A stretch of DNA of 64,000 nucleotides from assembly GCF_014897675.1 (NCBI RefSeq), contig NZ_JABUXU010000003.1, positions 124,001 through 188,000 of the forward strand. Direction: 5' to 3'. This stretch comes from Advenella sp. FME57 (GTDB lineage: Bacteria > Pseudomonadota > Gammaproteobacteria > Burkholderiales > Burkholderiaceae_B). Shown in pieces: positions 36,873-47,800 of the stretch. The notes beneath the pieces were generated by a model. The model was not told where the DNA came from, did no database searches, and worked only from the letters and a program-made list of their open reading frames with translations. Within the stretch, counting starts at the first letter, position 1. Every line of letters begins with the position of its first letter. Both the position numbers and the translations under genes were made by a program.

Positions 36873-38114
36873 ATGCCAATGAACGATCCGTCCCTGTCGC
36901 GCATTATGGATACTACCTCCGGTCCCCAAACGGCCCTGGTCCTGACCGGGGGCGGGGCGCGGGCAGCCTATCAGGTAGGGGCGTTACAGGCTATTTTGGC
37001 GATTCTCGATCCCAACAAGTCTGCGCACTTCAGAAACCCATTTCCGATCGTATGCGGCTCGTCAGCCGGGGCCATCAATGCCACCGCCTATGCCTGTCGT
37101 GCCGCACACCCACACGCTGCGCTCAAGCGGCTTGAAAAAATCTGGCGCAGCCTGCATACAGCCGATGTCTATCGTTCTGACCCGATGGGGGTGTTCGGTA
37201 ACGGCATGCGCTGGCTGGGCATGCTGATGTTCGGCTGGGCGCTGCAGGGGCTCCGCGATAATGCGCCCAAGTCGCTGCTGGATAATCGTCCGCTGGCCAA
37301 ATTGCTGTGCGGCAGTATTGATTTTCCCAATTTACAGCGCAACCTGCACACGGGTCATTTGCATGGGTTGGCCATTACGGCATCCAGCTATACCAGTGGT
37401 AATCATCTGACGTTCTACCAGTCCAGCGGCCCGCTTGATGCCTGGGAGGGGCGTCGCCGCTATGCCATTGCAGAACCCATCACAATTGATCATCTGATGG
37501 CGTCCAGCGCCATCCCATTCGTGTTTCCGGCAGCCCACCTGGCACTGGGAGAAAAAGGAGAGTGGTGTGGTGACGGGTCCATGCGCCAGTTGGCTCCCAT
37601 CAGCCCGGCCATCCATCTGGGGGCTGACCGGGTATTGGTCATCAGCACCAACGCCCATGGCGATACGCCGACAGAAGAAGATTCGGTGCATCAAAGCGAC
37701 CAATATCCAACGCTGGCGCAAATTGGCGGCCACGCCTTGTCGGACATCTTCATTGATGGTCTATCCATCGATCTGGAACGCATCAGTCGCATCAATACAC
37801 TGCTCGAATCTGTACCACCTAGTGTACAGTTAAATACAGGTGTGAAAAAAATTGATGTTTTAACGATTAGTCCGAGTAAATCTATTGACGAAATTGCCCT
37901 GAAGCATTTAAATTTCATGCCTAAGTCGGTTCGGGCCTTTTTGCGGGTATTGGGCGTTTCGGGACGACCCGAAAAAGAGTCTGGCGGATTGCTTGCTTCG
38001 TTCCTGCTCTTTGAATCAGCCTTTACGGGTGAGCTGATCGAACTGGCCTTTAATGACGTGATGGCACGTCAGGAAGAAATCAAAGCGTTTTTTTATGGAG
38101 AGGTCAATGAATAA
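36873..38114 (+). CDS. Patatin-like phospholipase
   Basis: A 413-residue patatin-fold acyl hydrolase: oxyanion-hole motif GGGAR (26-30, ALVLTGGGARAAYQVGALQAI), nucleophile elbow GSSAG with Ser64, and the catalytic Asp in DGS (234-236). It has no signal peptide and would act on cytoplasmic-side membrane phospholipids or acyl esters. The C-terminal 100 residues contain GGLLASFLLFESAFTGELIELAFNDV and an acidic end. Start at 36873 or two codons later. The stop overlaps the start of the barstar-like gene by eight bases, so the two are co-translated. Confidence 0.92.
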   Translation: MPMNDPSLSRIMDTTSGPQTALVLTGGGARAAYQVGALQAILAILDPNKSAHFRNPFPIVCGSSAGAINATAYACRAAHPHAALKRLEKIWRSLHTADVYRSDPMGVFGNGMRWLGMLMFGWALQGLRDNAPKSLLDNRPLAKLLCGSIDFPNLQRNLHTGHLHGLAITASSYTSGNHLTFYQSSGPLDAWEGRRRYAIAEPITIDHLMASSAIPFVFPAAHLALGEKGEWCGDGSMRQLAPISPAIHLGADRVLVISTNAHGDTPTEEDSVHQSDQYPTLAQIGGHALSDIFIDGLSIDLERISRINTLLESVPPSVQLNTGVKKIDVLTISPSKSIDEIALKHLNFMPKSVRAFLRVLGVSGRPEKESGGLLASFLLFESAFTGELIELAFNDVMARQEEIKAFFYGEVNE

Positions 38115-38574
38115 AAAAACAGGTACCGCACTGAAAGCTATCCTGGAAACGGGTGGCGCCATAAAAGAAAAAACGATTGGTCTAAATGAACTCAAAGCGC
38201 ATGCTGAAAAAGCAGGTCTGGCCTATTTCGAGGCCGATTGCGACAAGGCGCGCAGTTGCTCGGCCGTGCTGCGTGCCATTGCCAAGGCGGTAGACTATCC
38301 GGTGTTTTTTGGCAGCAATATGGATGCTTTGCTCGATTGCCTGGGCGAGACGCTGCTTGAGCAGAAAGGCGGAATGGTGCTCGCATTACGTCGCCTGCAT
38401 TCCGAAGACGATTCACTTCTTGAACATATCGATGCGCTCAAGGGTGTGCTTAACGATACCGTGGAATATGGCGACGATAATGGGCGCGTCTTTTCCTACA
38501 TGGTAGAACACGCAGGCAAGCACGAAGCGGCCGAGCCCGGGCGTGCCCCCAGGCCATACGCGCAAAGCGATTGA
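38107..38574 (+). CDS. Barstar-family (ribonuclease inhibitor-like) protein
   Basis: The ATG at 38107 follows GGAGAGG and overlaps the patatin stop (ATGAATAA), giving 155 residues. The core matches barstar: AYFEADCDKARSCSAVLRAIAKAVDYPVFFGSNMDALLDCLGETL, where the FGxNxDAL-DCL block corresponds to the conserved barstar helix that fills the barnase active site. In Bacillus barstar protects against the secreted RNase barnase. No barnase-like gene is visible in the window, so this is an orphan or protects against a partner elsewhere. The tail after residue 130 is Ala/Glu/Pro-rich. Confidence 0.85.
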   Translation: MNKKTGTALKAILETGGAIKEKTIGLNELKAHAEKAGLAYFEADCDKARSCSAVLRAIAKAVDYPVFFGSNMDALLDCLGETLLEQKGGMVLALRRLHSEDDSLLEHIDALKGVLNDTVEYGDDNGRVFSYMVEHAGKHEAAEPGRAPRPYAQSD

Positions 38575-38707
38575 TGTCTGCCCTTTACGCGGCAGCGACA
38601 ATGCGTTTCAAGTGAAGAGGGTCACAGCCGAACAAACCAACCGACATAGAGCGACCGAATGCTGCGATCGATTACTGAAAACGATTGGAGCACTTGATTA
38701 CAGCAGC

Positions 38708-38739
38708 CAGATAGCGCTATTAACAGATAGCGCTATTAA
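38708..38739. repeat. Tandem 16-base repeat with an inner palindrome
   Basis: CAGATAGCGCTATTAA occurs twice back to back (38708-38723 and 38724-38739). Each copy contains the palindrome ATAGCGCTAT. It lies about 130 bases upstream of the NUDIX gene in a 290-base gap. Confidence 0.85.
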
Positions 38740-38863
38740 ATATCGCAACACAATATGTACCGTCACCGGCATGTCTTTTTAGTATTGCGGCGCCGGCTTC
38801 GGTGGCATCAGCCACTGCACGCCACGCGCGCCGGTTCCTGATCATATAAAGGGAGGGGTACCT

Positions 38864-39325
38864 ATGCTATCTGATTATTTATGGAATCTGCGGGCAAAAA
38901 TCGGCAATGAACTGATCCAGCTGCCTTCTGTTGCTGCCGTCATCCTTAACGCGAATGACCAGATTCTGTTGCAGGAAAAAGACGGCGCTCAAGGATGGAA
39001 TCTGCCGGCAGGTGTCATCGAACTGGCAGAGACGCCACAGCAAGCACTGGCCAGGCAGGTCAGGCAGGATACAGGCCTTGAGCTGCTTTGCTCGCAGCTT
39101 CTGGACGTGTTCGGCGGCAAGGCGTTTCGTTATATTTACCCTAATGGCGATGAAGTGGAGTACACCGTCATTGTGTTCAATTGCGTGACCGAAGGCCAAC
39201 TGAGGGCACAGGACGAGCAAAATGGGAAATTACGCTACTTTTCAAGATCGCAGATGCCCACGCTCGCTTTACCTTATCCCAGGGAAGTGCTGTTTCGCCA
39301 TTGCCGAGCGAATCCGCCTGCTTAA
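38864..39325 (+). CDS. NUDIX hydrolase
   Basis: A 153-residue NUDIX protein. The box reads GWNLPAGVIELAETPQQALARQVRQDTGLEL: the family pattern G-x5-E-x7-REUxEExGU is recognisable but several acidic/Arg positions are changed (QVRQDTG in place of REUxEExG), so metal binding may be weakened. It could hydrolyse nucleoside diphosphate derivatives. GGGAGGGG stands upstream of the ATG. It is convergent with rsmE. Substrate unknown. Confidence 0.85.
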   Translation: MLSDYLWNLRAKIGNELIQLPSVAAVILNANDQILLQEKDGAQGWNLPAGVIELAETPQQALARQVRQDTGLELLCSQLLDVFGGKAFRYIYPNGDEVEYTVIVFNCVTEGQLRAQDEQNGKLRYFSRSQMPTLALPYPREVLFRHCRANPPA

Positions 39326-39366
39326 ATCGCTAACCAACCCTTTTTGCCGCCAGTTGGGCAGTTTTC

Positions 39367-40131
39367 CTACAGCCAGCCAAGCGTGGCGATGGCTGCAGCG
39401 GTCATGGCAAGGCCGGCGGTTTCCGTTCTTAAAATTCGTGCGCCGAAAGTGACGGTCTCAATGCCGGCCGCCTGCACCTTGCGAAGTTCCTGCGGCGACC
39501 ATCCTCCCTCCGGTCCGATCAGCAGGCGAAACGAGAGCGGTGCTGGCGGGGTCGCCGTTGAAGAGGTCTGCGACAGCGTTGCAAGTGCCTGCAAAAGCGA
39601 GCGCTCGCCCTCGGGATGACACAGATATCCCCGCGCCCCGCTGGCTTGTTGCAGATACGCGTTCAGTGTCTGCAGCGGATGGACCTGCACAATACAGTTG
39701 CGACCCGATTGCTCGCTGGCCGATTCGGCAATGCGTTGCCAGTGCAGCTGACGTTTTTCCAACCGGTTGCCGGACAGTTGCACAATACTGCGTTCTGCGC
39801 TGACCGGAAACACATCGGATACGCCCAGTTCGGCTGCCTTTTCGATAATCCAGTCCATCTTGTCGCCCGATGGCAGTCCTTGCACCAGGCCAATTCTGCC
39901 TGGCAGCTCGGTACGGGTATGCTGTTGCGGGCCAAGGTCAGCCATGGCTCGTCCCTGTTCAAAGCGCAACTGTGCCGGAAATTGGGTGCCGTCGCCATTG
40001 AAGAGCACAATCGCGTCGCCTTCGCGCAGTCGCAAGGCGCGGGAAGCGTGATGCGCAGCGGCATCGGGCAGGGCAACGCGGGTGTGCGCCAGCAGCGGTA
40101 TCGGACAATAGAAGCGGGGTGGGGTATGCAT
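39367..40131 (-). CDS. rsmE: 16S rRNA m3U1498 methyltransferase RsmE
   Basis: A 254-residue SPOUT-fold methyltransferase with an N-terminal PUA-like domain (ALPDAAAHHASRALRLREGDAIVLFNGDGTQFPAQL) and the C-terminal knot: LIGPEGGWSPQELRKVQAAGIETVTFGARILRTETAGLAMTAAAIATL, where GPEGG and LRTETA form the AdoMet site. It methylates U1498 in 16S rRNA. It is divergent from tkt. Confidence 0.96.
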   Translation of the reverse strand: MHTPPRFYCPIPLLAHTRVALPDAAAHHASRALRLREGDAIVLFNGDGTQFPAQLRFEQGRAMADLGPQQHTRTELPGRIGLVQGLPSGDKMDWIIEKAAELGVSDVFPVSAERSIVQLSGNRLEKRQLHWQRIAESASEQSGRNCIVQVHPLQTLNAYLQQASGARGYLCHPEGERSLLQALATLSQTSSTATPPAPLSFRLLIGPEGGWSPQELRKVQAAGIETVTFGARILRTETAGLAMTAAAIATLGWL

Positions 40132-40232
40132 GGCTAAATTTTACTTTATTTAACGAGAGCGTCACGGACAAAACATGGAGTGTTAAAATCGCTGGCTAAT
40201 CGTAACTAAACCGTGATTTCTACAGGATCCGC

Positions 40233-42287
40233 ATGACCACCACGGCCGCCACATCGAATTCCCACCTTTCCAATGCAATCCGCGCGCTGGCCATGGATGC
40301 CGTGCAACAGGCCAATTCCGGCCATCCCGGCGCGCCCATGGGCATGGCTGAGATTGCCGAAGCGCTGTGGACGCGCCACTTGCGTCACAATCCTGCAGAT
40401 CCGGCCTGGGCTGACCGGGACCGTTTTGTTCTATCCAACGGCCACGGCTCCATGCTGCTGTACGCGTTGCTGCATTTAACCGGCTATGATTTGCCTATTG
40501 AAGAGCTGCGCCAATTCCGCCAATTGCATTCCAAAACACCGGGGCACCCCGAAGTGGGCATCACTGCCGGCGTGGAAACCACAACCGGCCCGCTGGGTCA
40601 GGGGCTGTCAAATGCGGTTGGTTTCGCACTGGCCGACCAATTGCTGGCAGCAGAGTTCAACAAACCCGAACACAAAATCGTCGACCACTACACCTATGCC
40701 TTCGTTGGCGATGGATGCCTGATGGAAGGCATTTCCCACGAGGTGTGCTCGCTGGCCGGGACCCTGAAACTGTCCAAACTCATCGTTCTGTATGATGATA
40801 ATGGTATCTCTATCGACGGCAAGGTTGAACCCTGGTTTGCCGATGATACCGGCAAGCGCTTTGAAGGTTACGGCTGGAATGTGATTCGTGGCGTCGATGG
40901 TCACGATGTCGTTGCCGTCGACCACGCCATCGCCAAAGCCAAACAGCAGGCGCAGCGTGGCTCTTCCGGTCCGACGATCATTATCTGCAAGACGACGATC
41001 GGCAAGGGCGCACCCAATCTACAGGGTAGCGACAAGGTTCATGGCGCACCATTGGGCGCGGCGGAAATTGCCGCCACGCGCGAAGCCATTGGCTGGACGC
41101 TGCCGCCCTTTGAAATCTCCGAAGACGTATATGCCGGCTGGAACCAGCGCGAGCGTGGCGATCAGATCCAGCGTGACTGGAAAAAACAGTTTGCGCTCTA
41201 TAGCATAGACTACCCACAGCAAGCCCAGGAATTTACCCGCCGGATGAATGGCCAGATGCCTGAAGGCTTCGCCGAAAAATTCGCGGCATTTCTGCAGCAA
41301 ACCGTCAGCAAGGCTGAAACCGTCGCATCGCGCAAGGCATCGCAGTTTGCCATTACGGCGCTGGTCGATATGCTGCCTGAAATGCTGGGCGGCTCGGCAG
41401 ACCTGACCGGGTCGGTCTTTACCGACTGGAAAGGCGCCGGCGCAGTGCGTTGCGGTACAGACGGCCATCTGAGCTTCGGTCGTCATATCAATTATGGCGT
41501 GCGCGAGTTCGGCATGGCAGCCATTATGAATGGTATTGCCCTGCATGGCGGTTACCTGCCTTTTGGCGGCACGTTCCTCACTTTTTCAGATTATTCACGC
41601 AACGCCATCCGCATGGCCGCGCTGATGAAGCAGCGCGTTATCCATATTTTTACGCACGACTCCATTGGTCTGGGCGAAGATGGACCCACGCACCAGTCGG
41701 TGGAGCATGCCGCCAGCCTGCGCCTGATCCCCAATCTTGATGTCTGGCGTCCTTGCGACACGACTGAAACAGCCATCGCCTGGAAGTCTGCCGTATCGCG
41801 TCCTGTCAGCGTCGGCATGCAGGTGCAAGAGGGTGGCCCCAGTGCCTTGCTTTTATCGCGCCAGAACCTGCCTTTTGTTGAACGCGATGACGCCACCGTC
41901 GAACAAATAGAAAAAGGTGGTTACGTCTTGCGTGACGCTCAAGGGGCACAAGCCGTTATCATTGCTACCGGTTCCGAAGTAGGCCTGGCGCTTGAAGCCC
42001 AGGCATTGCTTGCGCAGGAAAATATTCCCGTCCGTGTCGTATCCATGCCCAGCACGTCTGTATTTGATCGCCAGAGCGCCCAATGGCGCGACAGCGTGAT
42101 CCCGCGGGCCTTGCCTGCCGTCTCTGTCGAGGCGGGGGTCACCTCGGGCTGGTACAAATATATCGGCCGCAACGGCGTGGCCGTCGGTCTGGATACCTAC
42201 GGTGAATCGGCGCCTGCCGGCGTACTGTTCAAGCATTTCGGGTTTACCGCGGAGAACGTGGCGAACAGGGTTAAACAGGTTTTATAA
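40233..42287 (+). CDS. tkt: Transketolase
   Basis: A 684-residue thiamine diphosphate enzyme of usual length. Motifs: [18 protein letters not shown] and [21 protein letters not shown], the diphosphate/metal loop [21 protein letters not shown]... NGISIDG, and in the second half [20 protein letters not shown]-type residues ([23 protein letters not shown]) and [26 protein letters not shown]. It exchanges two-carbon units in the pentose phosphate pathway. AGGA precedes the ATG. It starts the tkt-gap-pgk run, with 16 bases before gap. Confidence 0.97.
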   Translation: MTTTAATSNSHLSNAIRALAMDAVQQANSGHPGAPMGMAEIAEALWTRHLRHNPADPAWADRDRFVLSNGHGSMLLYALLHLTGYDLPIEELRQFRQLHSKTPGHPEVGITAGVETTTGPLGQGLSNAVGFALADQLLAAEFNKPEHKIVDHYTYAFVGDGCLMEGISHEVCSLAGTLKLSKLIVLYDDNGISIDGKVEPWFADDTGKRFEGYGWNVIRGVDGHDVVAVDHAIAKAKQQAQRGSSGPTIIICKTTIGKGAPNLQGSDKVHGAPLGAAEIAATREAIGWTLPPFEISEDVYAGWNQRERGDQIQRDWKKQFALYSIDYPQQAQEFTRRMNGQMPEGFAEKFAAFLQQTVSKAETVASRKASQFAITALVDMLPEMLGGSADLTGSVFTDWKGAGAVRCGTDGHLSFGRHINYGVREFGMAAIMNGIALHGGYLPFGGTFLTFSDYSRNAIRMAALMKQRVIHIFTHDSIGLGEDGPTHQSVEHAASLRLIPNLDVWRPCDTTETAIAWKSAVSRPVSVGMQVQEGGPSALLLSRQNLPFVERDDATVEQIEKGGYVLRDAQGAQAVIIATGSEVGLALEAQALLAQENIPVRVVSMPSTSVFDRQSAQWRDSVIPRALPAVSVEAGVTSGWYKYIGRNGVAVGLDTYGESAPAGVLFKHFGFTAENVANRVKQVL

Positions 42288-42303
42288 AACAGGAGAGAAT
42301 GTA

Positions 42304-43314
42304 ATGACCATTCGTGTTGCAATTAACGGCTACGGCCGCATCGGCCGTAATGTACTGCGCGCTCACTATGAAGGTGGCAAAAAGCATGATATTGAAATCG
42401 TCGCGATCAATGATCTGGGCGATCCAAAGACCAATGCCCACCTGACTCAGTATGACACTGCGCATGGCCGCTTCCCTGGTACTGTCGCCGTCGATGGTGA
42501 TTACATGGTAATCAATGGCGACAAGATCCGTGTCCTGGCCAACCGCAATCCGGCAGAACTGCCATGGGGCGAGCTGAACGTTGACGTAGTCATGGAATGC
42601 ACAGGCTTTTTTACTTCCAAGGAAAAAGCCAGCGCCCACCTCAAAGGCGGTGCCAAGAAGGTCATTATTTCCGCCCCGGGCGGCAAAGACGTAGACGCCA
42701 CTATTGTTTACGGCGTCAACCACCAAGTGCTCAAAGCAAGCGACACCGTCATTTCCAATGCCTCATGCACCACCAACTGCCTGGTTCCGCTGGTGCAACC
42801 GCTGCATGAAGCGCTGGGTGTGGAAAACGGCCTGATGACAACCATCCACGCCTACACCAATGACCAGGTGTTGACTGACGTTTATCATGAAGACCTGCGT
42901 CGCGCCCGTTCAGCCACCATGAGCATGATTCCTACCAAAACCGGTGCGGCTGCTGCTGTCGGTCTGGTCTTGCCCGAACTGAACGGCAAGCTGGATGGCT
43001 ATTCGGTCCGCGTTCCGACGATCAACGTATCTCTTGTCGATCTGTCTTTCGTGTCCAAACGCGACACGACGGTCGAAGAGGTAAATGCCATTCTGAAAAA
43101 AGCGTCGGAAGGTTCGCTCAAAGGTATCCTGGATTACAACGAAGCCCCGCTGGTGTCAGTGGACTTCAACCACAATCCGGCATCCAGCACGTTCGATGCT
43201 ACGCAAACCAAAGTATCTGGAAAACTGGTCAAAGTGGCGTCCTGGTACGACAACGAGTGGGGTTTCTCCAATCGTATGCTCGATACCACGGTAGCCCTGA
43301 TGTCTGCCAAGTAA
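42304..43314 (+). CDS. gap: Glyceraldehyde-3-phosphate dehydrogenase
   Basis: The ATG at 42304 follows CAGGAGAG; 336 residues. It begins [23 protein letters not shown] (NAD-binding), the active site is Cys155 in [19 protein letters not shown], and [10 protein letters not shown]... and [12 protein letters not shown] complete the family pattern. It oxidises glyceraldehyde 3-phosphate in glycolysis. It lies 16 bases after tkt and 90 bases before pgk, with a hairpin in that gap. Confidence 0.97.
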   Translation: MTIRVAINGYGRIGRNVLRAHYEGGKKHDIEIVAINDLGDPKTNAHLTQYDTAHGRFPGTVAVDGDYMVINGDKIRVLANRNPAELPWGELNVDVVMECTGFFTSKEKASAHLKGGAKKVIISAPGGKDVDATIVYGVNHQVLKASDTVISNASCTTNCLVPLVQPLHEALGVENGLMTTIHAYTNDQVLTDVYHEDLRRARSATMSMIPTKTGAAAAVGLVLPELNGKLDGYSVRVPTINVSLVDLSFVSKRDTTVEEVNAILKKASEGSLKGILDYNEAPLVSVDFNHNPASSTFDATQTKVSGKLVKVASWYDNEWGFSNRMLDTTVALMSAK

Positions 43315-43343
43315 TCGGTTGGTGTCTGTCAAGGACATTGCAA

Positions 43344-43379
43344 ACGGCATTGCGCGCTTCGGCGGGCAGTGCCGTTTTT
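43344..43379 (+). terminator. Hairpin with T tract between gap and pgk
   Basis: ACGGCATTGC (43344-43353) pairs with GCAGTGCCGT (43366-43375; one G-T pair) around a GC-rich loop and is followed by a T run. It looks like a rho-independent terminator or attenuator, so gap and pgk may be only partly co-transcribed. The pgk ribosome binding site AAGGAG lies after it. Confidence 0.8.
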
Positions 43380-43404
43380 CACAATAACACCAAGGAGTGA
43401 CAAG

Positions 43405-44601
43405 ATGGCGAATGTACAAACGCTTTCCGCCCTGGCAAAGAATGGCCAGCTCAAAGATAAACGTGTTTTCATCCGTTCCGATTTGAACGTGCCACTGGCC
43501 GACGACGGCAGTATCACTGAAGACACCCGTATTCGCGCCTCCGTGCCGGCCATCCAGATGGCGCTGGAAGCAGGCGCTGCCGTCATGGTGACATCGCATC
43601 TGGGCCGCCCGACAGAGGGCACGTTGACGTCCCAGGACTCGCTTGCCCCGGTAGCCAAGCGCCTGAGCGAATTGCTGGGCAAGCCCGTGCATTTGATCCA
43701 GGACTGGGTCGAAGGCGTCAGCGTGGCGCCTGGCCAGGTCGTGTTGCTGGAAAACTGCCGCGTCAATAAAGGCGAGAAGAAAAACGATGAAGCGTTGGCC
43801 CGAAAATTGGCTGCGCTTTGCGATGTCTATGCCAATGACGCATTCGGCACGGCCCATCGCGCCGAGGCCACCACGCATGGTATTGCCAAATTTGCACCTA
43901 TTGCCTGCGCCGGTCCTCTGCTCGAAGCCGAACTGGAGGCCCTGGGTAAAGCGTTGCAGAATCCCAAGCGGCCGCTGGTGGCTATTGTCGGTGGTTCCAA
44001 AGTCTCGACCAAGCTGTCTATCCTGCAGTCGCTGGCCGACAAGGTCGACCAGCTGGTTGTCGGTGGCGGCATTGCCAATACCTTTATGCTTGCCAGCGGC
44101 AAGAAAATCGGCAAATCACTGGCCGAACCCGATCAGATCGATCAGGCCAAAATCGTGATCGATATGATGGCCAAACGTGGCGCCAGTGTTCCTATTCCGA
44201 CAGACGTTGTCTGCGGCAAGGAGTTTTCCGCCCAGGCCAAGGGTGAAGCCAAATCGGCCGATGCGGTGGCCGATGACGATATGATTTTCGACATTGGCGA
44301 CAATACAGCCGACGAGCTGACCGGCATTCTGAAAAATGCCGGTACGATCGTATGGAACGGCCCGGTAGGCGTTTTTGAATTTGACGCTTTTGCCAACGGC
44401 ACCCGCAAGGTGGCCGAAGCCATTGCCGCATCTGACGGCTTTTCCATTGCCGGTGGCGGCGATACACTGGCAGCCATTTCCAAGTTCGGCATCACCGACC
44501 AGGTAGGCTATATCTCTACCGGCGGCGGCGCGTTCCTGGAGTTTCTTGAAGGCAAGGTGTTGCCTGCGGTAGAGATTCTCGAGCAACGCAACAAATCATA
44601 A
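43405..44601 (+). CDS. pgk: Phosphoglycerate kinase
   Basis: The ATG at 43405, just after AAGGAG, gives 398 residues. Family motifs: [102 protein letters not shown] and [21 protein letters not shown]. It makes ATP from 1,3-bisphosphoglycerate. It closes the tkt-gap-pgk run and is followed by a strong terminator at 44694. Confidence 0.97.
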   Translation: MANVQTLSALAKNGQLKDKRVFIRSDLNVPLADDGSITEDTRIRASVPAIQMALEAGAAVMVTSHLGRPTEGTLTSQDSLAPVAKRLSELLGKPVHLIQDWVEGVSVAPGQVVLLENCRVNKGEKKNDEALARKLAALCDVYANDAFGTAHRAEATTHGIAKFAPIACAGPLLEAELEALGKALQNPKRPLVAIVGGSKVSTKLSILQSLADKVDQLVVGGGIANTFMLASGKKIGKSLAEPDQIDQAKIVIDMMAKRGASVPIPTDVVCGKEFSAQAKGEAKSADAVADDDMIFDIGDNTADELTGILKNAGTIVWNGPVGVFEFDAFANGTRKVAEAIAASDGFSIAGGGDTLAAISKFGITDQVGYISTGGGAFLEFLEGKVLPAVEILEQRNKS

Positions 44602-44693
44602 GCCTGCGGCTGGTCCCGCGTGATGCTGCATTGTGGTATCAGCATTACGCATTAGCATCAGCATCACAAGACAACAGCAATAACAGACAAAAG

Positions 44694-44720
44694 GCCAGCG
44701 ACTGTGTCGGTGGCTTTTTT
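44694..44720 (+). terminator. Rho-independent terminator after pgk
   Basis: GCCAGCGAC (44694-44702) pairs with GTCGGTGGC (44706-44714) with one mismatch, a 3-base loop, and six T residues after it. Confidence 0.85.
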
Positions 44721-44896
44721 CATGGGCGATATCGATATTGCGATATTGCTCACTCTGCAGCAAGATCCAGCCACGGGCATTTATCCCGCTATGGTCCCCT
44801 TCTGGCCGATAGCTGAACCACACGGACTTCTGTTATGATTTCAGGCAGCCACCGGTTCGGCGTGTGGCCCTGATTATTTTTGGGAAGGCGGTAACT

Positions 44897-47800
44897 ATGA
44901 AACGCATCTTTGTTGCCGGAGCCGCACTGGTTCTGTCCGGAATTATCGGCACTGCAGGCGCCGCCAATATTACTTCGGTGTCACCCACGGGTAGCCAAAG
45001 CAAGGTCGCCGCCATTGATATCGTGTTCAGCACTAACGTCATTCCGCTGGGGCGCAACGATTTGCCGCCACCGGTCTCGGTCAGTTGCAAGGGGAGCCAG
45101 ATAAAGGGGCATGGCAAGTGGTCCGATGGCGCGCACTGGTCTTATGAATTTGAACAAAAGCTGCCAGCAGGCGTGCAATGCACGATTACTCCGGATACGG
45201 CCTTTCGCGATACTACCGGCAAGCCGGTACAAGGCAAAAAACAATATCAGTTTGATACCGGTCGGCTGGCTGTCACATCAGTTGGCCCCTCGGGCAAAAT
45301 CGATGAAGATCAGGCTTTTACGGTCAAGTTCAACCTGCCGGTGCAGGCCAGCAGTTTGCAGGCGCACGCAAGCTGCGTGGTGCAGGGCCTGGGGGAGCAA
45401 ATTCCGGTCAAAGTGCTGTCCGAGCAGGATAAGAACATAATCATCAGCCAGGCCAGGCCCTATCTGGCAGATGAGGCCCAGAACATTGCGTTTGTTCAGT
45501 GCGCGCGCCGTCTGCCAGCAGCAGCCAAAGGCAGACTGGTCATCGGACAGGCGGTTACCAGCCTGGGCGGCATATCCATGAGCAAACCCTATGGTTTCGA
45601 ATTCGAGGTGCGCAAGGACTTTGCCGCCGGCTTTTCCTGCTCGCGCGAAAACCAGAACGCCGATTGCTCGCCGGCCAGGCCGGTATATCTGACGCTCAGT
45701 GAATCAATTTCCCGGGCGGACATACAAGGCATTTCGCTTGTCGGCGCAAATGGCAAACCGTATCCGTCAGACATCGATGACAGCGACAGTACGATAAGCA
45801 GCGTGAAATTTCCAGGCCCGTTTGCCGAGCACGAGACGCTGACGCTCAATGTGCGTGCAGGGCTGAAAGACGAGTCGGGACGCGCCCTGAGCAATGCCGG
45901 CCAGTTCCCCATGAAGGTTCGCATGGCATCCTATTCTCCCATGCTCAAGTTCGCTTCCTCTACCTTCGGCATTATCGAGCGCAAGGCAGATACCGCCGAC
46001 GGCAGGGCACCTTGGCATGTACCGCTGACTGTCCGGTATGTAGAGAACCACCTGGCCATCAAAGACCAGAGCCTGTCTCCGGGCACCATTAGCGATTATG
46101 TTCCTCAAGAGGATGCCGACGTACTCAGGGCATTTGCACGTGTGCGCCGCCTGGAGGAAACGTCGATGACGGCAAAAAATATTCGTGCCGTGATGAACGA
46201 TCAGCCTGACAGTCAGACGGAAAAAAAACCCGTTTATATAGACACCCGATCCATTTCCATGCTGGCCGAAAACCCGAATGCAACCACCATCACGCTGCCA
46301 GAGGTGAAAACGGCGGGCAAGAGCCGCGATTTTGAAGTACTGGGCGTGCCATTGCAGCAGCCAGGCTTTCATGTGCTGGAAGCCAAGTCCGCCAGCCTGG
46401 GTCAGGCGCTGCTTGCCAATAAAAATCCCATGTATGTACGCAGTTCGGTGCTGGTGACCAACATGGCCGTGCATGTCAAAAAAGGCCGGGACGATCTGCT
46501 GGTGTGGGTGACCACGCTGGATGACGCCAAGCCGGTTGCGCATGCACAGGTCAATGTACTTGATTGTTCCGGTAAAACGCTACTGACTGGCCAGACGGGC
46601 AGCGATGGCATCTGGCATTATCGCAAGGCGGTCAAAGGCGAAGATTATTGCAACGCTACGGAGTTGTCCGGCCTTTTTGTCTCGGCGCGCATTGGCCCCG
46701 ATCATCCGCAGGCCGCTGGCGTAGGCGATTATTCGTTTGCGTTTACCTCATGGGACAATGGCATTGAGTCCTGGCGCTTCAATGTGCCAACCGACAGTTC
46801 TGCGCAGCCTACTGTGCGTGCCCACACTATCCTGGACCGCAGCCTGTTCCGTGCTGGCGAAACGGCGTCCATGAAGCATCTGCTGCGCACGCTGACACGC
46901 GATGGGTTTGCGCTGCCTGACATCAATGCGCTGCCGGCACAGATGAGCATTGAACTGGTGGGCGGGCAAGACAAATACAAGTTCCCCGTCAACTGGCAAC
47001 AAACAGCGGGCGGCGGCGTGTTCAGTGCATCGGACTGGAAAATTCCCGAGGATATCAAGCGCGGACAATACCGAATTGTGCTGGACCCCGATGGTCAGGC
47101 GTACGAAACCGGTCAGTTTCGTGTCGAGGACTTCAAGCTGCCTTTGCTGGCAGGGCAACTGTCGATCACTGATGCTACGGGTGACAAAGGGCCGCTGATC
47201 GCACCCAAGGCAGTCCGACTGGATATGCAAATGCGATACTTGTCTGGCGGTGCTGCCGGACGGCTACCTGTAGACATTTCTGCACTGTCACGCGATCGCA
47301 CCGTGTCATTTCGCGACTATGACGATTATTCTTTCGATCCGCCGCAACAAACCGCGGCCGACGCCGATAGTAAGCAAGAGGAGGGTGCAGACGATAGCGA
47401 CACCAGCCGCATTATCGTGAACAAGCAGAAGATGACGCTTGATGCCCAGGGGCACGGCACGCTGGCGCTGGATGCCTTGCCCGCATCGGACAGAGCGCGC
47501 AACATCACCTTTGAAGGCAGCTTCATGGATCCTAACGGCCAGGTGCAGACGCTGAGCCGTACTGTGGCCGTGTGGCCCGCCGCCTATGTGGCGGGCATTC
47601 GAAGTGGCTACCTGGTGCAGCAGGAAAAGGCTGCGGCGATATCGGTTATTGCACTGGACACGCAGGGTAGGCCGGCGGCAACGGCCCCGGTCAAGGTACG
47701 TGCCGTCAGCTATACCTATCAGACTGTCCGCAAGCGTCTGGTCGGCGGGTTTTACAGTTATGACACCCATCGCGTCGCCAAAGATCTGGGCACCGTATGC

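Noticed and set aside
36873-38574. CBASS-type anti-phage operon based on the patatin gene
   Set aside because: No cyclic nucleotide synthase, ubiquitin-like or HORMA/TRIP13 gene lies next to it.
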